Counted from the stretch's first letter, positions 41,928 to 52,468 are shown. The stretch is 64,000 nt of DNA from an uncultured Pseudomonadota bacterium (GCA_946479515.1 CAMLGF010000013.1:10068-74067), one strand, 5' to 3'. Made by a program: numbers and translations. The notes: generated by a model from the sequence alone, not told the origin.

Positions 41928-42904
41928 ACCGCGCGCAGCAGCCGGCGTGCGGGTCGGCTCCGCCCCTCGCGGTGCTCACCGGGCCCACGGGTACCGGCAA
42001 GAGTGAGATCGCGTTGCAGCTCGCGCGCGAGTGGCCGCTGGAGATAGTTAGTGTCGACTCGGCGCAGGTGTATCGCGGCCTGGACATCGGCAGCGCCAAG
42101 CCCGATGCGGCCACGCGCGCCGCGGTGCCACATCACCTCATCGATCTGGTCGAGCCCACCGAGAGCTATTCGGCCGGACAGTTCGTGCGCGATTGCATCC
42201 GCGCGATCGAGGACATCGAATCCCGGGGTCGTCTGCCCCTGCTGGTGGGCGGCACGCTGCTGTACCTGCGGTCGCTCATGGGTGGGTTGGCCGATCTGCC
42301 CGTCGGCAGCGACGCGATTCGCGCCCGCATCGATGCCGACGCGGCCCGACTCGGCTGGCCGGCACTGCATGCCCGGCTGGCGGACATCGATGCCGCTGCC
42401 GCCGCCCGCATTCATCCGAACGATGCGCAGCGCATTCAGCGCGCGCTCGAGGTCTACGAGGTGGGTGGCCGGCCGATCTCGGAGTTGCAGCGCCAGACCC
42501 AGGCACCCCTGGCGCGCGACTTCCGGGTGGTCGCGCTCATGCCGTCGGACCGGGCGCGGTTGCACGAATCCCTGGCGGGACGCTTCGAGCAGATGATGAC
42601 TGCAGGATTCCTCGACGAAGTGCGTCGTCTGTATGCAAGGGGTGATCTGACGGACGCGCATCCGGCCATGCGGGCCGTGGGTTATCGTCAACTTTGGTGT
42701 CACCTGGCAGGTGCGTATCCGCTCGCAACCGCGGTCGAGCGGGCGATCGCCGCCACTCGTCAATTGGCCAAGAGGCAGATGACGTGGCTGCGCGCCATGC
42801 CCAGCATCCAGGTGTTCGATCCCTATGATGCGCAACGCTTTGTAGGCATCCGCGAATCCCTGAGGACGGTATTGACGCCTCCCCCGGGTGCATTGCCGGC
42901 GTGA
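41924..42904 (+). CDS. miaA: tRNA dimethylallyltransferase
   Basis: MiaA adds an isopentenyl group to A37 of tRNAs reading UNN codons. The 326-residue protein has Walker A (GPTGTGKSEIAL), the SVDSAQVYRGLDIGSAKP substrate motif, PHHLIDLVEPTESYSAGQF and the tRNA-binding region MRAVGYRQLWCHLAG followed by TRQLAKRQMTWLR. The ATG overlaps the mutL stop (ATGA), so the two are translationally coupled. hfq follows after 54 bp with its own signals. Confidence 0.95.
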   Translation: MNRAQQPACGSAPPLAVLTGPTGTGKSEIALQLAREWPLEIVSVDSAQVYRGLDIGSAKPDAATRAAVPHHLIDLVEPTESYSAGQFVRDCIRAIEDIESRGRLPLLVGGTLLYLRSLMGGLADLPVGSDAIRARIDADAARLGWPALHARLADIDAAAAARIHPNDAQRIQRALEVYEVGGRPISELQRQTQAPLARDFRVVALMPSDRARLHESLAGRFEQMMTAGFLDEVRRLYARGDLTDAHPAMRAVGYRQLWCHLAGAYPLATAVERAIAATRQLAKRQMTWLRAMPSIQVFDPYDAQRFVGIRESLRTVLTPPPGALPA

Positions 42905-42958
42905 ACCGCGTGGTAGACTCCGCGCCGTCTGCTTGCTCGAAAAAATAAGGAGAACGTC

Positions 42959-43213
42959 ATGGCCAAGGGCCAGTCACTGCAGGACCCGTTTCTGAATACA
43001 TTGCGCAAGGAACGTATCCCGGTGTCGATCTATCTGGTGAATGGAATCAAACTGCAAGGCCAGATCGATTCGTTTGATCAGTTCGTCGTGCTGCTCAAGA
43101 ACAGCGTGTCGCAGATGGTCTACAAGCACGCGATTTCGACGGTTGTCCCGGCGCGCAACGTGCGCATCACCAACGAAGACGGCTCGACGATCGAGGCGGT
43201 AGCCGGCGAGTGA
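42959..43213 (+). CDS. hfq: RNA-binding protein Hfq
   Basis: Hfq is the Sm-like hexameric chaperone that pairs small RNAs with mRNAs. The 84-residue protein has the Sm1 motif ([28 protein letters not shown]) and Sm2 signature [11 protein letters not shown], with proximal-face residues intact and a short acidic C-terminal tail. The ribosome-binding site AAGGAGA is strong. TAGACT at 42914-42919, 39 nt before the ATG, may be a local -10, so hfq can be expressed apart from miaA. Confidence 0.97.
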   Translation: MAKGQSLQDPFLNTLRKERIPVSIYLVNGIKLQGQIDSFDQFVVLLKNSVSQMVYKHAISTVVPARNVRITNEDGSTIEAVAGE

Positions 43214-43258
43214 TGTCGGCGTTCGCACGCGCTTCCGCAGTCTTCTCGGCAAATTTCC

Positions 43259-44605
43259 ATGTTCGAGCGACCACGCACGGGTGAGCGTGCCGTACTCGTG
43301 CGCCTGGGGCTGGGCGCACCGGCCGATCCCGAAGACCTCCAGGAATTCGAGCAGCTGGCGCGCTCCGCCGGCGCCATTCCGGTGGCCAGCATCGGCGGGC
43401 GGCGCGACCGCCCCGATCCTCGCTTCTTCGTGGGCAGCGGCAAGGCCGACGAGATCAAGGTGGCCGCGGCCGCGCACAACGCCGATCTCGTGCTGGTCGA
43501 TCACCCGCTGTCGCCCTCCCAGGAACGCAATCTCGAAAAGCTCATCGAACGCCGCGTGCTCGACCGCTCGGGGTTGATCCTCGACATCTTCGCCCAGCGT
43601 GCGCGCAGCCACGAGGGCAAGCTCGAAGTCGAGCTCGCGCAGCTCAAGCACATCGCCACTCGCCTGGTGCGCGGCTGGACCCACCTGGAGCGCCAGCGCG
43701 GTGGCGGCATCGGTAACCGCGGCCCGGGCGAGACCCAGCTGGAAACCGACCGCCGCCTGATCGGCAAGCGCGTCAAGACGCTCACCGAGCGGTTGCAGAA
43801 GATCCGGCAGCAGCGCGACACCGGCCGGCAGCAGCGCGCCGAGATCCCGGTGCCGTCGCTGGCGCTGGTGGGATACACCAACGCCGGCAAGTCGACGCTG
43901 TTCCGCGCGCTCACCGGCGCCAATGCCTACGTGGCCGACCAGCTGTTCGCCACTCTCGATCCCACCGTCCGGCGCATCACCCTGCCGGGCAACACCCAGG
44001 TGGTGGTGGCCGACACGGTGGGTTTCATCCGCGAGCTGCCCCACGAGCTGGTCGCCGCGTTCCAGTCCACCCTCACCGAGGCGCGTGAGGCCACGCTGCT
44101 GCTGCACGTGGTGGACGTCAGCGATCCCCGGCGCGATGAACACATCGACGAGGTCAACCGGGTGTTGGCGGAAATCGGCGCCGCGGAGTTGCCGCAGATC
44201 CTGGTGTTCAACAAGATCGACCGCATCGACACGCCGCCGCGCATCGAGCGCGACGAGAACGGACGGGCGACGCACGTCTGGCTCTCGGCCGCGAAATCCG
44301 CGGGCCTGGACCTGCTGCGCGCGGCCGTGGCCGAACGGTTGTCGCGCGTGGCCCGCCGGGCCACCCTGCGTGTCGCGGTGCAGGCCGGTGAGGTCCGCGC
44401 CCGGCTGTATGCCGCCGGGGTGGTGTCGGCCGAAAGGATCGCCGAGGATGGCGCCTTCGAGATCGACACCGAGCTGTCCGAGGTCGAATTGCTCAAATGG
44501 GCACGGGAACCGGGCGTCGAAATCCTGGCGCTGGAAGGGGACTCAACTTGTACGGTCTCCGGTGGCTACCTACAATCCACGCCCGCACTGCGCGCGGGAA
44601 AATGA
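43259..44605 (+). CDS. hflX: Ribosome-associated GTPase HflX
   Basis: HflX is a GTPase that splits stalled ribosomes under stress. The 448-residue protein has the N-terminal HflX domain (PDPRFFVGSGKADEIK; DRSGLILDIFAQRARSHEGKLEVELAQL), the glycine-rich GGGIGNRGPGETQLETDRR segment, then the G domain with GYTNAGKST at about 205, DTVGFIRELP and NKIDRID. A C-terminal domain of about 75 residues ends the protein. It lies 45 bp after hfq in the conserved order. Confidence 0.95.
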   Translation: MFERPRTGERAVLVRLGLGAPADPEDLQEFEQLARSAGAIPVASIGGRRDRPDPRFFVGSGKADEIKVAAAAHNADLVLVDHPLSPSQERNLEKLIERRVLDRSGLILDIFAQRARSHEGKLEVELAQLKHIATRLVRGWTHLERQRGGGIGNRGPGETQLETDRRLIGKRVKTLTERLQKIRQQRDTGRQQRAEIPVPSLALVGYTNAGKSTLFRALTGANAYVADQLFATLDPTVRRITLPGNTQVVVADTVGFIRELPHELVAAFQSTLTEAREATLLLHVVDVSDPRRDEHIDEVNRVLAEIGAAELPQILVFNKIDRIDTPPRIERDENGRATHVWLSAAKSAGLDLLRAAVAERLSRVARRATLRVAVQAGEVRARLYAAGVVSAERIAEDGAFEIDTELSEVELLKWAREPGVEILALEGDSTCTVSGGYLQSTPALRAGK

Positions 44606-44619
44606 CTCCTTAAATCACT

Positions 44620-45720
44620 ATGGCCTGGAATCAACCCGGCGGAAACAACAACCCTTGGGGCAAGAAACCTGCTTCCGGCGGTGGCGACCTCGACCAGGCC
44701 CTCAAGGACTGGCAGAAGAAGGTCGAATCCCTGTTCGGCGGTGGCGGCGGCAAGGGCGGCAGCTTCATCGTCGTGCTGGTGGCCATCGTGCTGGCCATCT
44801 GGATGGCCACCGGCTTCTACACCGTGAACGTCGGCAGCCAGGGCGTGGTGCAGCGCTTCGGCCGGCACGTGGCCACGGTGCCCAATGGCTGGGGATGGCG
44901 CTTCCCCTGGCCGATCGAGCAGGTCACAGAGGTGAACACCGCGCGCGTCACGCCGACGTCGTACAAGTCGAGCGTGCTCACGGCCGAGCCCAACATGGTC
45001 GAGCTCGAAATCGCCGTGCAGTACAAGGTCAATGATCCAGAGGACTATCTATTCAAGGTGCGCGATCCGGTGGCCACGCTCGGCGAGGTCAGCGAGAGCG
45101 CCATCCGCGAAGTCGTCGGCCGCAGCGATCAGCAGGCCATTCTCGAATCCAAGCGCGTGGAGATCGCGGATGCCACCCGCGAGATCATTCAGCGCACGCT
45201 CGATGCCTACGGCGCGGGTCTCGAGGTCGTGGAAGTGAAGATCACCGGCGTGCAGGTGCCCGAGGCGGTGCAGCAGTCACAACGCGATTCGGTCAAGGCC
45301 AAGGCCGACCGCGAACGCGTGACCCGCGAGGCACAGGCGTACGCCAATGAGATCCTGCCCAAGGCCGAAGGCGCCGCCGCGCGCGCGGTGCAGGAGGCCG
45401 AGGCTTACAAGGCCGGCAAGGTGCAGCAGGCCACCGGCGACGCCTCGTACTTCAACCAGTTGCTCACCGCGTTCGAGAAGGCGCCCAACGTCACCCGCGA
45501 CCGGCTGTATCTCGAAGCGGTGGAAGCGGTGATGCGCTCCTCGCGCAAGGTGATCATCGATGCCAAGGGTGGCAACGGCAACATGATCTATCTGCCGCTC
45601 GACAAGATGCTGGAGCGCCGCTCCGACTCCGAGTCCAACACCATCACCGTGCGGCCGCCGGTGTCCATGGAGCCGGATTCGAGCGGCAACGTCGATTCAC
45701 GCCAACGGGTGGAACGCTGA
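44620..45720 (+). CDS. hflK: FtsH protease modulator HflK
   Basis: HflK and HflC form the large membrane complex that surrounds and modulates FtsH. The 366-residue protein has a Gly-rich N-terminus (NQPGGNNNPWGKKP), one membrane segment (about 47-68, SFIVVLVAIVLAIWMATGFY), an SPFH/band-7 domain (VGSQGVVQRFGRHVATV onward) and a long helical region. It starts 14 bp after hflX and its stop overlaps the hflC ATG. Confidence 0.95.
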   Translation: MAWNQPGGNNNPWGKKPASGGGDLDQALKDWQKKVESLFGGGGGKGGSFIVVLVAIVLAIWMATGFYTVNVGSQGVVQRFGRHVATVPNGWGWRFPWPIEQVTEVNTARVTPTSYKSSVLTAEPNMVELEIAVQYKVNDPEDYLFKVRDPVATLGEVSESAIREVVGRSDQQAILESKRVEIADATREIIQRTLDAYGAGLEVVEVKITGVQVPEAVQQSQRDSVKAKADRERVTREAQAYANEILPKAEGAAARAVQEAEAYKAGKVQQATGDASYFNQLLTAFEKAPNVTRDRLYLEAVEAVMRSSRKVIIDAKGGNGNMIYLPLDKMLERRSDSESNTITVRPPVSMEPDSSGNVDSRQRVER

Positions 45721-46598
45721 TGGGCTCGCGCATCCTGACCATTCTGATCATCGTCGTGGCGGCCATCCTGCTGCTGAGCGCGTCCACGTTCGTGGTGCGC
45801 GAGCAGGAACAGGCGTTGCGCGTGCAGTTCAAGACCGTCATCGGCAAGGATTATCAGCCCGGCCTGCACTTCAAGGTGCCGTTCGTCGACGACGTCATCA
45901 AGTTCGACCGCCGCGTCCTCACCAAGCGCTTCGATGGCGAGCAGTTCCTGACCAGCGAGAGCCAGGTGCTCACGATCGATTACTACATCAAGTGGCGCAT
46001 TCAGGACGTGGAGCAGTTCTACCAGGCCACCGGCGGCGGCGACGAAGAGGGCGCGGGCTCGCTGGTCGGCCAGCGCATCCAGGACGGCATCAAGAACGCC
46101 GTGGCGCGCCGCACTCTCAAGGAGATCGTGATCTCCGACCGCCAGCAGGTCACCGGCGAATTCATGGTGCGCTCGAGCGAGTCGCTCGAGAATCTCGGCG
46201 TGCAGCTCATCGACGTGCGCGTGCAGCGCATCGACCTGCAGGAGGACGTGGCGGCGCGCGTATACGAGAGCATGAAGCAGACCTTCGAGGGCATCGCGCG
46301 CACGCAGCGAGGCGAGGGCGATCGCGAGTCGCAGATCATCCGCTCCGAGGCGGAGCGCCGGCGCACCGAGATCATCGCCAAGGCCAATGCCGACGCGCAA
46401 CGCATCCGCGGCGAGGGCGATGCGCTGGCCACCGCGATCTATGCGGCCGCCTACAACCGCAACCCGGAGTTCTACTCGTTCTATCGCAGCCTGCAGGCGT
46501 ACCGCAGTTCGCTGGGCCGCGAGGGTGACGTGCTGGTGGTGTCGCCCGACAGCGAGTTCTTCAAATACTTCAAGAGCCCGGCGCCGCAAAGACGATAA
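45720..46598 (+). CDS. hflC: FtsH protease modulator HflC
   Basis: HflC is the partner of HflK. The 292-residue protein has an N-terminal membrane segment (LTILIIVVAAILLLSASTFVV), SPFH domain (REQEQALRVQFKTVIGKDYQPGLHFKVPFVDD) and helical C-terminal part (RIRGEGDALATAIYAAAYNRNPEFYSFYRSLQAYR). ATG overlaps the last base of the hflK stop. A 69-bp gap with no gene separates it from purA. Confidence 0.95.
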   Translation: MGSRILTILIIVVAAILLLSASTFVVREQEQALRVQFKTVIGKDYQPGLHFKVPFVDDVIKFDRRVLTKRFDGEQFLTSESQVLTIDYYIKWRIQDVEQFYQATGGGDEEGAGSLVGQRIQDGIKNAVARRTLKEIVISDRQQVTGEFMVRSSESLENLGVQLIDVRVQRIDLQEDVAARVYESMKQTFEGIARTQRGEGDRESQIIRSEAERRRTEIIAKANADAQRIRGEGDALATAIYAAAYNRNPEFYSFYRSLQAYRSSLGREGDVLVVSPDSEFFKYFKSPAPQRR

Positions 46599-47975
<1,377 letters not shown>

Positions 47976-48095
47976 GTGTCGATTGAATGTGCGCCGTAGG
48001 CGTATTCCGACAAGAGCCCCGGAGCGGGACCCCTTGCGGGAAAATTCTTCCGCCTAACTAACAACTATTGCCGCCTGCGGGCGGCTCCGGCTGCC

Positions 48096-48101
48096 TATAC
48101 T
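48096..48101 (+). promoter_or_regulatory. Possible -10 box of otsB (leaderless start)
   Basis: TATACT ends 7 nt before the ATG at 48109, so transcription would start at or next to the first base of the coding region. No Shine-Dalgarno sequence is present. A GCCGCC-TGCG-GGCGGC hairpin (48070-48085) lies just upstream and could be an operator or the end of the purA transcript. The -35 region is poor. Confidence 0.4.
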
Positions 48102-48108
48102 CGTGCGG

Positions 48109-48876
48109 ATGATGCAGCTGGCTCCCCGCGAAGCGGCCGCGGTCCGTGCAGTGCCGTTACCCGCCAGGCCCTGGTGCCTGTTCCTCGACGTCGACGGAAC
48201 GCTGCTGGAGCTGGCCGACTCGCCCGGCGGAGTGCGCGTCGACGAGCGTCTCATGCCCTTGCTCGAGCGCCTGCGCGCGGTGGCGGGCGGGGCGCTGGCG
48301 CTGGTCAGCGGGCGCACCATCCAGAACCTCGACGAACTGCTGGGCAATCCACGCCTGCCGGCCGCCGGCCTGCATGGCTGCGAACGACGCGACGCGCAGG
48401 GCAAGCTGCATGTCGCGCCGATCGCGCGCGAGCAATTGTCCGAAGTGCGTGCCGGGCTGGCCCGCATGGCGGCCCGCCATCCAGGCCTGACGCTGGAAGA
48501 CAAGGGCGCCGGGCTCGCGCTGCATTTCCTCAAGGCGCGCGAGCTCGAGCACGAGCTGCGCGCAGAGGTGGCGCTGCTGGCGGCGCCGCTGGTGCCGCGC
48601 TTCGCGATACAGGACGGACACTGCGTGATCGAGATCAAGCCCGCCGCGCATACCAAGGACAGCGCCGTCAGCGCGTTCATGAACGAGGAACCGTTCCAGG
48701 GTCGCCGGCCCATCTTCATCGGCGACGACCAGACCGACTATGGTGGTTTCGCGGCGGTGCGCCGCTTCGAGGGCGGCCTGGCCATCGCGGTCGGCCCGCG
48801 CGTGAAGTCCGAATGGTGGCTGCCGGATCCCGGTGCCGTGCGCGACTGGCTGGCGCGCCTGGCGGCCGGCGAGTGA
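48109..48876 (+). CDS. otsB: Trehalose-6-phosphate phosphatase
   Basis: OtsB removes phosphate from trehalose-6-phosphate. The 255-residue HAD-family protein has the nucleophile motif FLDVDGTLLELADSP (D27 and D29), VSGRTIQNLDELLG, GLHGCERRD and IEIKPAAHTKDSAV, with the metal-binding motif GDDQTDYGGF near 205. Most family members have Glu after the last Asp (GDDxTDE); Tyr here is unusual but the Asp residues are kept. It is the first of three trehalose genes; the GH15 gene follows after 41 bp. Confidence 0.92.
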   Translation: MMQLAPREAAAVRAVPLPARPWCLFLDVDGTLLELADSPGGVRVDERLMPLLERLRAVAGGALALVSGRTIQNLDELLGNPRLPAAGLHGCERRDAQGKLHVAPIAREQLSEVRAGLARMAARHPGLTLEDKGAGLALHFLKARELEHELRAEVALLAAPLVPRFAIQDGHCVIEIKPAAHTKDSAVSAFMNEEPFQGRRPIFIGDDQTDYGGFAAVRRFEGGLAIAVGPRVKSEWWLPDPGAVRDWLARLAAGE

Positions 48877-48917
48877 GCGCACTTGCAGTCGGACGGCGCA
48901 TCGTGGACAAAGGAGCC

Positions 48918-50696
48918 ATGAACTACGGAGTCATTGGCAACTGTCAGGTGGCCGCCCTGGTCGACGAGCAGGCGCGGTTGGTATGGGCCTGCCTGCCCAG
49001 GCCGGACGGAGACCCGATTTTCTCCTGCCTGCTGCAGAAGGAGGGCGGCGATTCGCGCACCGGCGTATTCGCCGTGGACCTGGTCGATCTCACGCGCACC
49101 GAGCAGCAGTACTCGCGCAACTCCGCCATCCTCGAAACGCGCCTGTATGACAGCCATGGCGGCGTGATCCGCGTGGTGGATTTTGCGCCGCGCTTCCGCA
49201 CCCGTGGGCGTGTGTTCCGGCCGATGATGTTCGTGCGCAGCGTCGAGCCGCTCGCCGGCCGGCCGACCCTGCGCCTGCGGTTGCGGCCCACCGAGGGATT
49301 CGGCGAGCGCTCATCGCCCGGTATCAGCGGCAGCCATCACATCCGTTTCGCGGCCGATGGGCTGCATTACCGCGTGACCACGGATGCGTCGCTGGCGGCG
49401 CTCATGGAGGACCGGCCCATCGTGCTGGAGCGGCCGCTGCACTTCATCATCGGCCCGGACGAGACCCTGCAGGAATCGCCGGCGGCGCTCGCGCGAGAAT
49501 TCCACGGGGCCACGCTCTCGTACTGGCAGGAATGGGTGCGCACGCTGGCCGTGCCGGCCGACTGGCAGGAGGCGGTGATCCGCTCGGCGATCACGCTCAA
49601 GCTATGCACCTATGAAGATACCGGGGCCGTTCTGGCCGCGTTGACCACCTCCATTCCCGAGGCGGCGAACAGCACGCGCAACTGGGACTACCGGTACTGC
49701 TGGCTGCGCGACAGCTACTTCGTGATTCAGACGCTGAACCGCCTGGGCGCGACGCGTACGATGGAGGCCTATCTGCACTACATCGACCAGATCATCGCCA
49801 CGACCAATGCGGATACCTTGCAGCCGCTGTACGGCATCACGGGCGATCCGCGCGCCGAGGAGAAGATCGCCAGCACGCTCTCCGGGTACAAGGGCATGGG
49901 CCCGGTGCGCTTCGGCAATCTCGCGGCCGAACAGGTGCAGCACGACGTCTATGGCTCGGTGATCCTGGCCGCCACGCAATTGTTCTTCGACGAGCGCCTG
50001 GTGCGTTCGGGAGATCAGACGCTGCTCGAACGCCTGTACCGCCTGGGCAAGCGCGCCGTGGCCACGTTCGAGGAGCCGGACGCGGGTCCCTGGGAATTCC
50101 GCGGCAAGTTGCAGCGCCACACGTTCTCCGCGGCCATCTCGTGGGCCGGGTGCGACCGCCTGGCGCGCATCGCGCGGCGCGTGGGCGACCACATCGCCGC
50201 GCGCGACTGGAGCGCGCGGGCCGAATACATGCGCCAGGAGATACTCGATGGCGCCTGGAGCGACGAACGGCAGTGCTTCACCTCGGCTTTCGGCAATCGC
50301 GACATCGACGCCACGGCATTGCTGTTGCCCGAGCTCGGCCTGGTGCCGGCCACCGATCCGCGTTTCCTGAAGACCCTGGAGCGCGTCGAGGAAGAGCTGC
50401 GCAGCGGCGACCTGCTGTTTCGCTACAAGCACGCCGATGACTTCGGCACGCCCGAGAACGCCTTCACCATCTGCGCGTTCTGGTACGTGAATGCGCTGGC
50501 CGCGGCAGGCCGGCTCGACGAAGCGCGGCAGCGGTTCGACCGACTGCTGCAGCGGCGCAATCATCTCGGCCTGCTCTCCGAGGACATCTCGCCGGCCAGC
50601 GGCGAGCTCTGGGGCAATTTTCCGCAGACTTACAGCATGGTGGGAATCATCGGCAGCGCATTGCGTCTCTCCCGCAGCTGGGAGGAAATCGTATGA
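48918..50696 (+). CDS. Glycoside hydrolase family 15 protein (glucoamylase/trehalase-like)
   Basis: The 592-residue cytosolic protein has an N-terminal beta-sandwich (trehalase-like, MNYGVIGNCQVAALVDEQARLVWACLPRPDGDPIF) and a C-terminal (alpha/alpha)6-barrel of GH15. NSTRNWDYRYCWLRDSYFVIQTL and LLSEDISPASGELWGNFPQTYSM (near 553-575) carry the substrate-binding and catalytic acid regions. The ATG has a strong AAAGGAG upstream. It lies between otsB and otsA; such proteins may hydrolyse trehalose or a related alpha-glucan, but this is unproven. No signal peptide. Confidence 0.88.
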   Translation: MNYGVIGNCQVAALVDEQARLVWACLPRPDGDPIFSCLLQKEGGDSRTGVFAVDLVDLTRTEQQYSRNSAILETRLYDSHGGVIRVVDFAPRFRTRGRVFRPMMFVRSVEPLAGRPTLRLRLRPTEGFGERSSPGISGSHHIRFAADGLHYRVTTDASLAALMEDRPIVLERPLHFIIGPDETLQESPAALAREFHGATLSYWQEWVRTLAVPADWQEAVIRSAITLKLCTYEDTGAVLAALTTSIPEAANSTRNWDYRYCWLRDSYFVIQTLNRLGATRTMEAYLHYIDQIIATTNADTLQPLYGITGDPRAEEKIASTLSGYKGMGPVRFGNLAAEQVQHDVYGSVILAATQLFFDERLVRSGDQTLLERLYRLGKRAVATFEEPDAGPWEFRGKLQRHTFSAAISWAGCDRLARIARRVGDHIAARDWSARAEYMRQEILDGAWSDERQCFTSAFGNRDIDATALLLPELGLVPATDPRFLKTLERVEEELRSGDLLFRYKHADDFGTPENAFTICAFWYVNALAAAGRLDEARQRFDRLLQRRNHLGLLSEDISPASGELWGNFPQTYSMVGIIGSALRLSRSWEEIV

Positions 50697-52099
50697 GTCG
50701 ACTCGTTGCGGTAAGCAATCGCATCTCCATTCCCAAGCGCGGCACCGCGCCCGGCGGTCTCGCCGTCGGATTGCTGGCGGCCATGCAGGCGCGGCGCGGC
50801 CTGTGGTTCGGCTGGGACGGCGACATCGCCGAAAACGCGGCCGGCGAGCCGGGCATGGTGCGCAAGGACGGCATCACATATGCCTCCATCGACTTCGACA
50901 AGGCCGAATACCAGGATTTCTACCTCGGCTTCTGCAATGGCACCCTGTGGCCGCTGTTCCATTATTTCGTCGACGGTTTTCGCTACAACGACGCGCAGTA
51001 CGAGTCCTACCAGCAGATGAATTCGCGCTATGCGCGCCAGCTCGCGCCGCTGCTGGAAGACGACGACCTGATCTGGGTGCACGACTATCATCTGTTCCCG
51101 CTGGCGCAGAAGCTGCGCGAGCTCGGTGCGTCGCAGCCCATTGGCCTTTTCCTGCACATTCCTTTCCCGAACATCGAAGTGCTGCGCGTGCTGCCGGTGT
51201 ATGGCGAGCTGCTGCAGGCCATGCTTGCCTATGACGTGCTCGGATTTCAGACCGAAACCGACGTGCAGGCATTCCGCTCGGCGGTGGCCTATGTCTGGGG
51301 CGAACAGGCCCTGTGCAGTGAACATACGGTTACCCTGGGCGGCCGCCGGGTACGCACCGGTGTCTATCCCATCGGCGTGGACGTCGATGCCATCCAGCGC
51401 GAGGCCGTGGAATCGCAGGCCAGCGATGCCTGCAAGCGCATGGTCGCCGGGCTGCTCGGCCGCAAGCTCATGATCGGCGTCGATCGGCTCGACTACAGCA
51501 AGGGCCTGGTGGAGCGCTTCAAGGCGTACGAGAAATTCCTCGAGACGCATCCCGAGAACCAGAACCGCGTGTCCTTCCTGCAGATCGCGCCGCTGTCGCG
51601 CACCGACGTGCGCGCCTACTCGGAGATCCGCCGCGATCTCGAGCAGACGACGGGCCGCACCAATGGGCGTTTCGCCGATACCGACTGGACGCCCATCCGC
51701 TATCTGAATCGCAACTTTCCCCACGACGTGCTCATGGGCTTCATGCGCTCGGCCCAGGTGGGCATCGTCACGCCGGTGCGCGATGGCATGAATCTGGTCG
51801 CCAAGGAATTCGTCGCCGCGCAGGATTCCTCGGACCCGGGCGTGCTGATCCTGTCGACGCTGGCCGGCGCGGCGCGCGAGCTCACCGGCGCGATCATGGT
51901 GAATCCCTACGACGCGCGCGGCATGGCGCACGGCATCCAGCAGGCGTTCAACATGCCGCTCGCCGAGCGGCGCGAGCGGCACCTCGCCATGGTCGACGTG
52001 CTGCGCAGGAATTCCATCACCTCCTGGCACTCGAGCTTCGTCGAGACGCTCGAATCGGTGACCGAACCCGCGCGGGATTTCAAACTGCGTTTTGGGTGA
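50693..52099 (+). CDS. otsA: Trehalose-6-phosphate synthase
   Basis: OtsA joins glucose from UDP-glucose (or a related donor) to glucose-6-phosphate. The 468-residue GT20 enzyme has RLVAVSNRISIPKRG, GGLAVGL (substrate loop), WVHDYHLFPLAQKLR, GFQTETDVQAF, GVDRLDYSKGL and PVRDGMNLVAKEF, all family landmarks. ATG overlaps the GH15 stop (ATGA). With otsB and the GH15 gene it makes a compact trehalose synthesis and turnover operon. Confidence 0.96.
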   Translation: MSRLVAVSNRISIPKRGTAPGGLAVGLLAAMQARRGLWFGWDGDIAENAAGEPGMVRKDGITYASIDFDKAEYQDFYLGFCNGTLWPLFHYFVDGFRYNDAQYESYQQMNSRYARQLAPLLEDDDLIWVHDYHLFPLAQKLRELGASQPIGLFLHIPFPNIEVLRVLPVYGELLQAMLAYDVLGFQTETDVQAFRSAVAYVWGEQALCSEHTVTLGGRRVRTGVYPIGVDVDAIQREAVESQASDACKRMVAGLLGRKLMIGVDRLDYSKGLVERFKAYEKFLETHPENQNRVSFLQIAPLSRTDVRAYSEIRRDLEQTTGRTNGRFADTDWTPIRYLNRNFPHDVLMGFMRSAQVGIVTPVRDGMNLVAKEFVAAQDSSDPGVLILSTLAGAARELTGAIMVNPYDARGMAHGIQQAFNMPLAERRERHLAMVDVLRRNSITSWHSSFVETLESVTEPARDFKLRFG

Positions 52100-52105
52100 C
52101 GGCGC

Positions 52106-52119
52106 GCCGCACGTGCGGC
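52106..52119. repeat. 14-bp palindrome just after otsA
   Basis: GCCGCACGTGCGGC is a perfect palindrome 7 nt after the otsA stop. It can form a short GC stem (GCCGC/GCGGC with an ACGT loop), but no T-run follows, so it is at most a weak terminator or an mRNA 3' end structure. Confidence 0.3.
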
Positions 52120-52206
52120 CTGCTGACGCGCTTCACCAGGATTCACCGACAGCCGCCGCGGTCGATCCCGGGGTGAACTCCGCGCTGGTGGCAAAGGAGT
52201 GAGTTC

Positions 52207-52461
52207 ATGGCATCGAAATACGGCAAGAAGGCGCAATCGAAGGTGAAACGCGCCATGCACGAGCGCAAGCGGGGCACCTTGCGCAGCGGACGTTCCGGAA
52301 AGAAGGTGACCAGCCGCAAGCAGGCGATCGCGATCGGGCTCTCCGAGGCGCGCAGCGCCGGTGGCAAGGTGCCGAGCCGCAAGAAGAGCGGATCGGGCCG
52401 CAAGAGCGGCAGCTCGAGCCGCAAGAAGAGCTCGGGCGGCAGATCCCGCAAGAAGAAATAG
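52207..52461 (+). CDS. Small basic DUF6496 protein
   Basis: This 84-residue protein is about one third Lys plus Arg and very Ser-rich. The first 55 residues (MASKYGKKAQSKVKRAMHER, GTLRSGRSGKKVTSRKQAIAIGLSEAR) match the DUF6496 type of small basic proteins. The tail repeats S/G-R-K-K-S units, resembling histone H1-like tails. It probably binds nucleic acid, but no function is established. A strong AAAGGAG ribosome-binding site lies 8-9 nt before the ATG. The stop is 7 bp from the convergent GH144 gene. Confidence 0.82.
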   Translation: MASKYGKKAQSKVKRAMHERKRGTLRSGRSGKKVTSRKQAIAIGLSEARSAGGKVPSRKKSGSGRKSGSSSRKKSSGGRSRKKK

Positions 52462-52468
52462 CGCCGGC

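Noticed and set aside
48036..48053. GCGGGAA-AATTC-TTCCGC as a purA terminator
   Set aside because: The stem has a bulge and no T-run on the plus strand; not strong enough to annotate.
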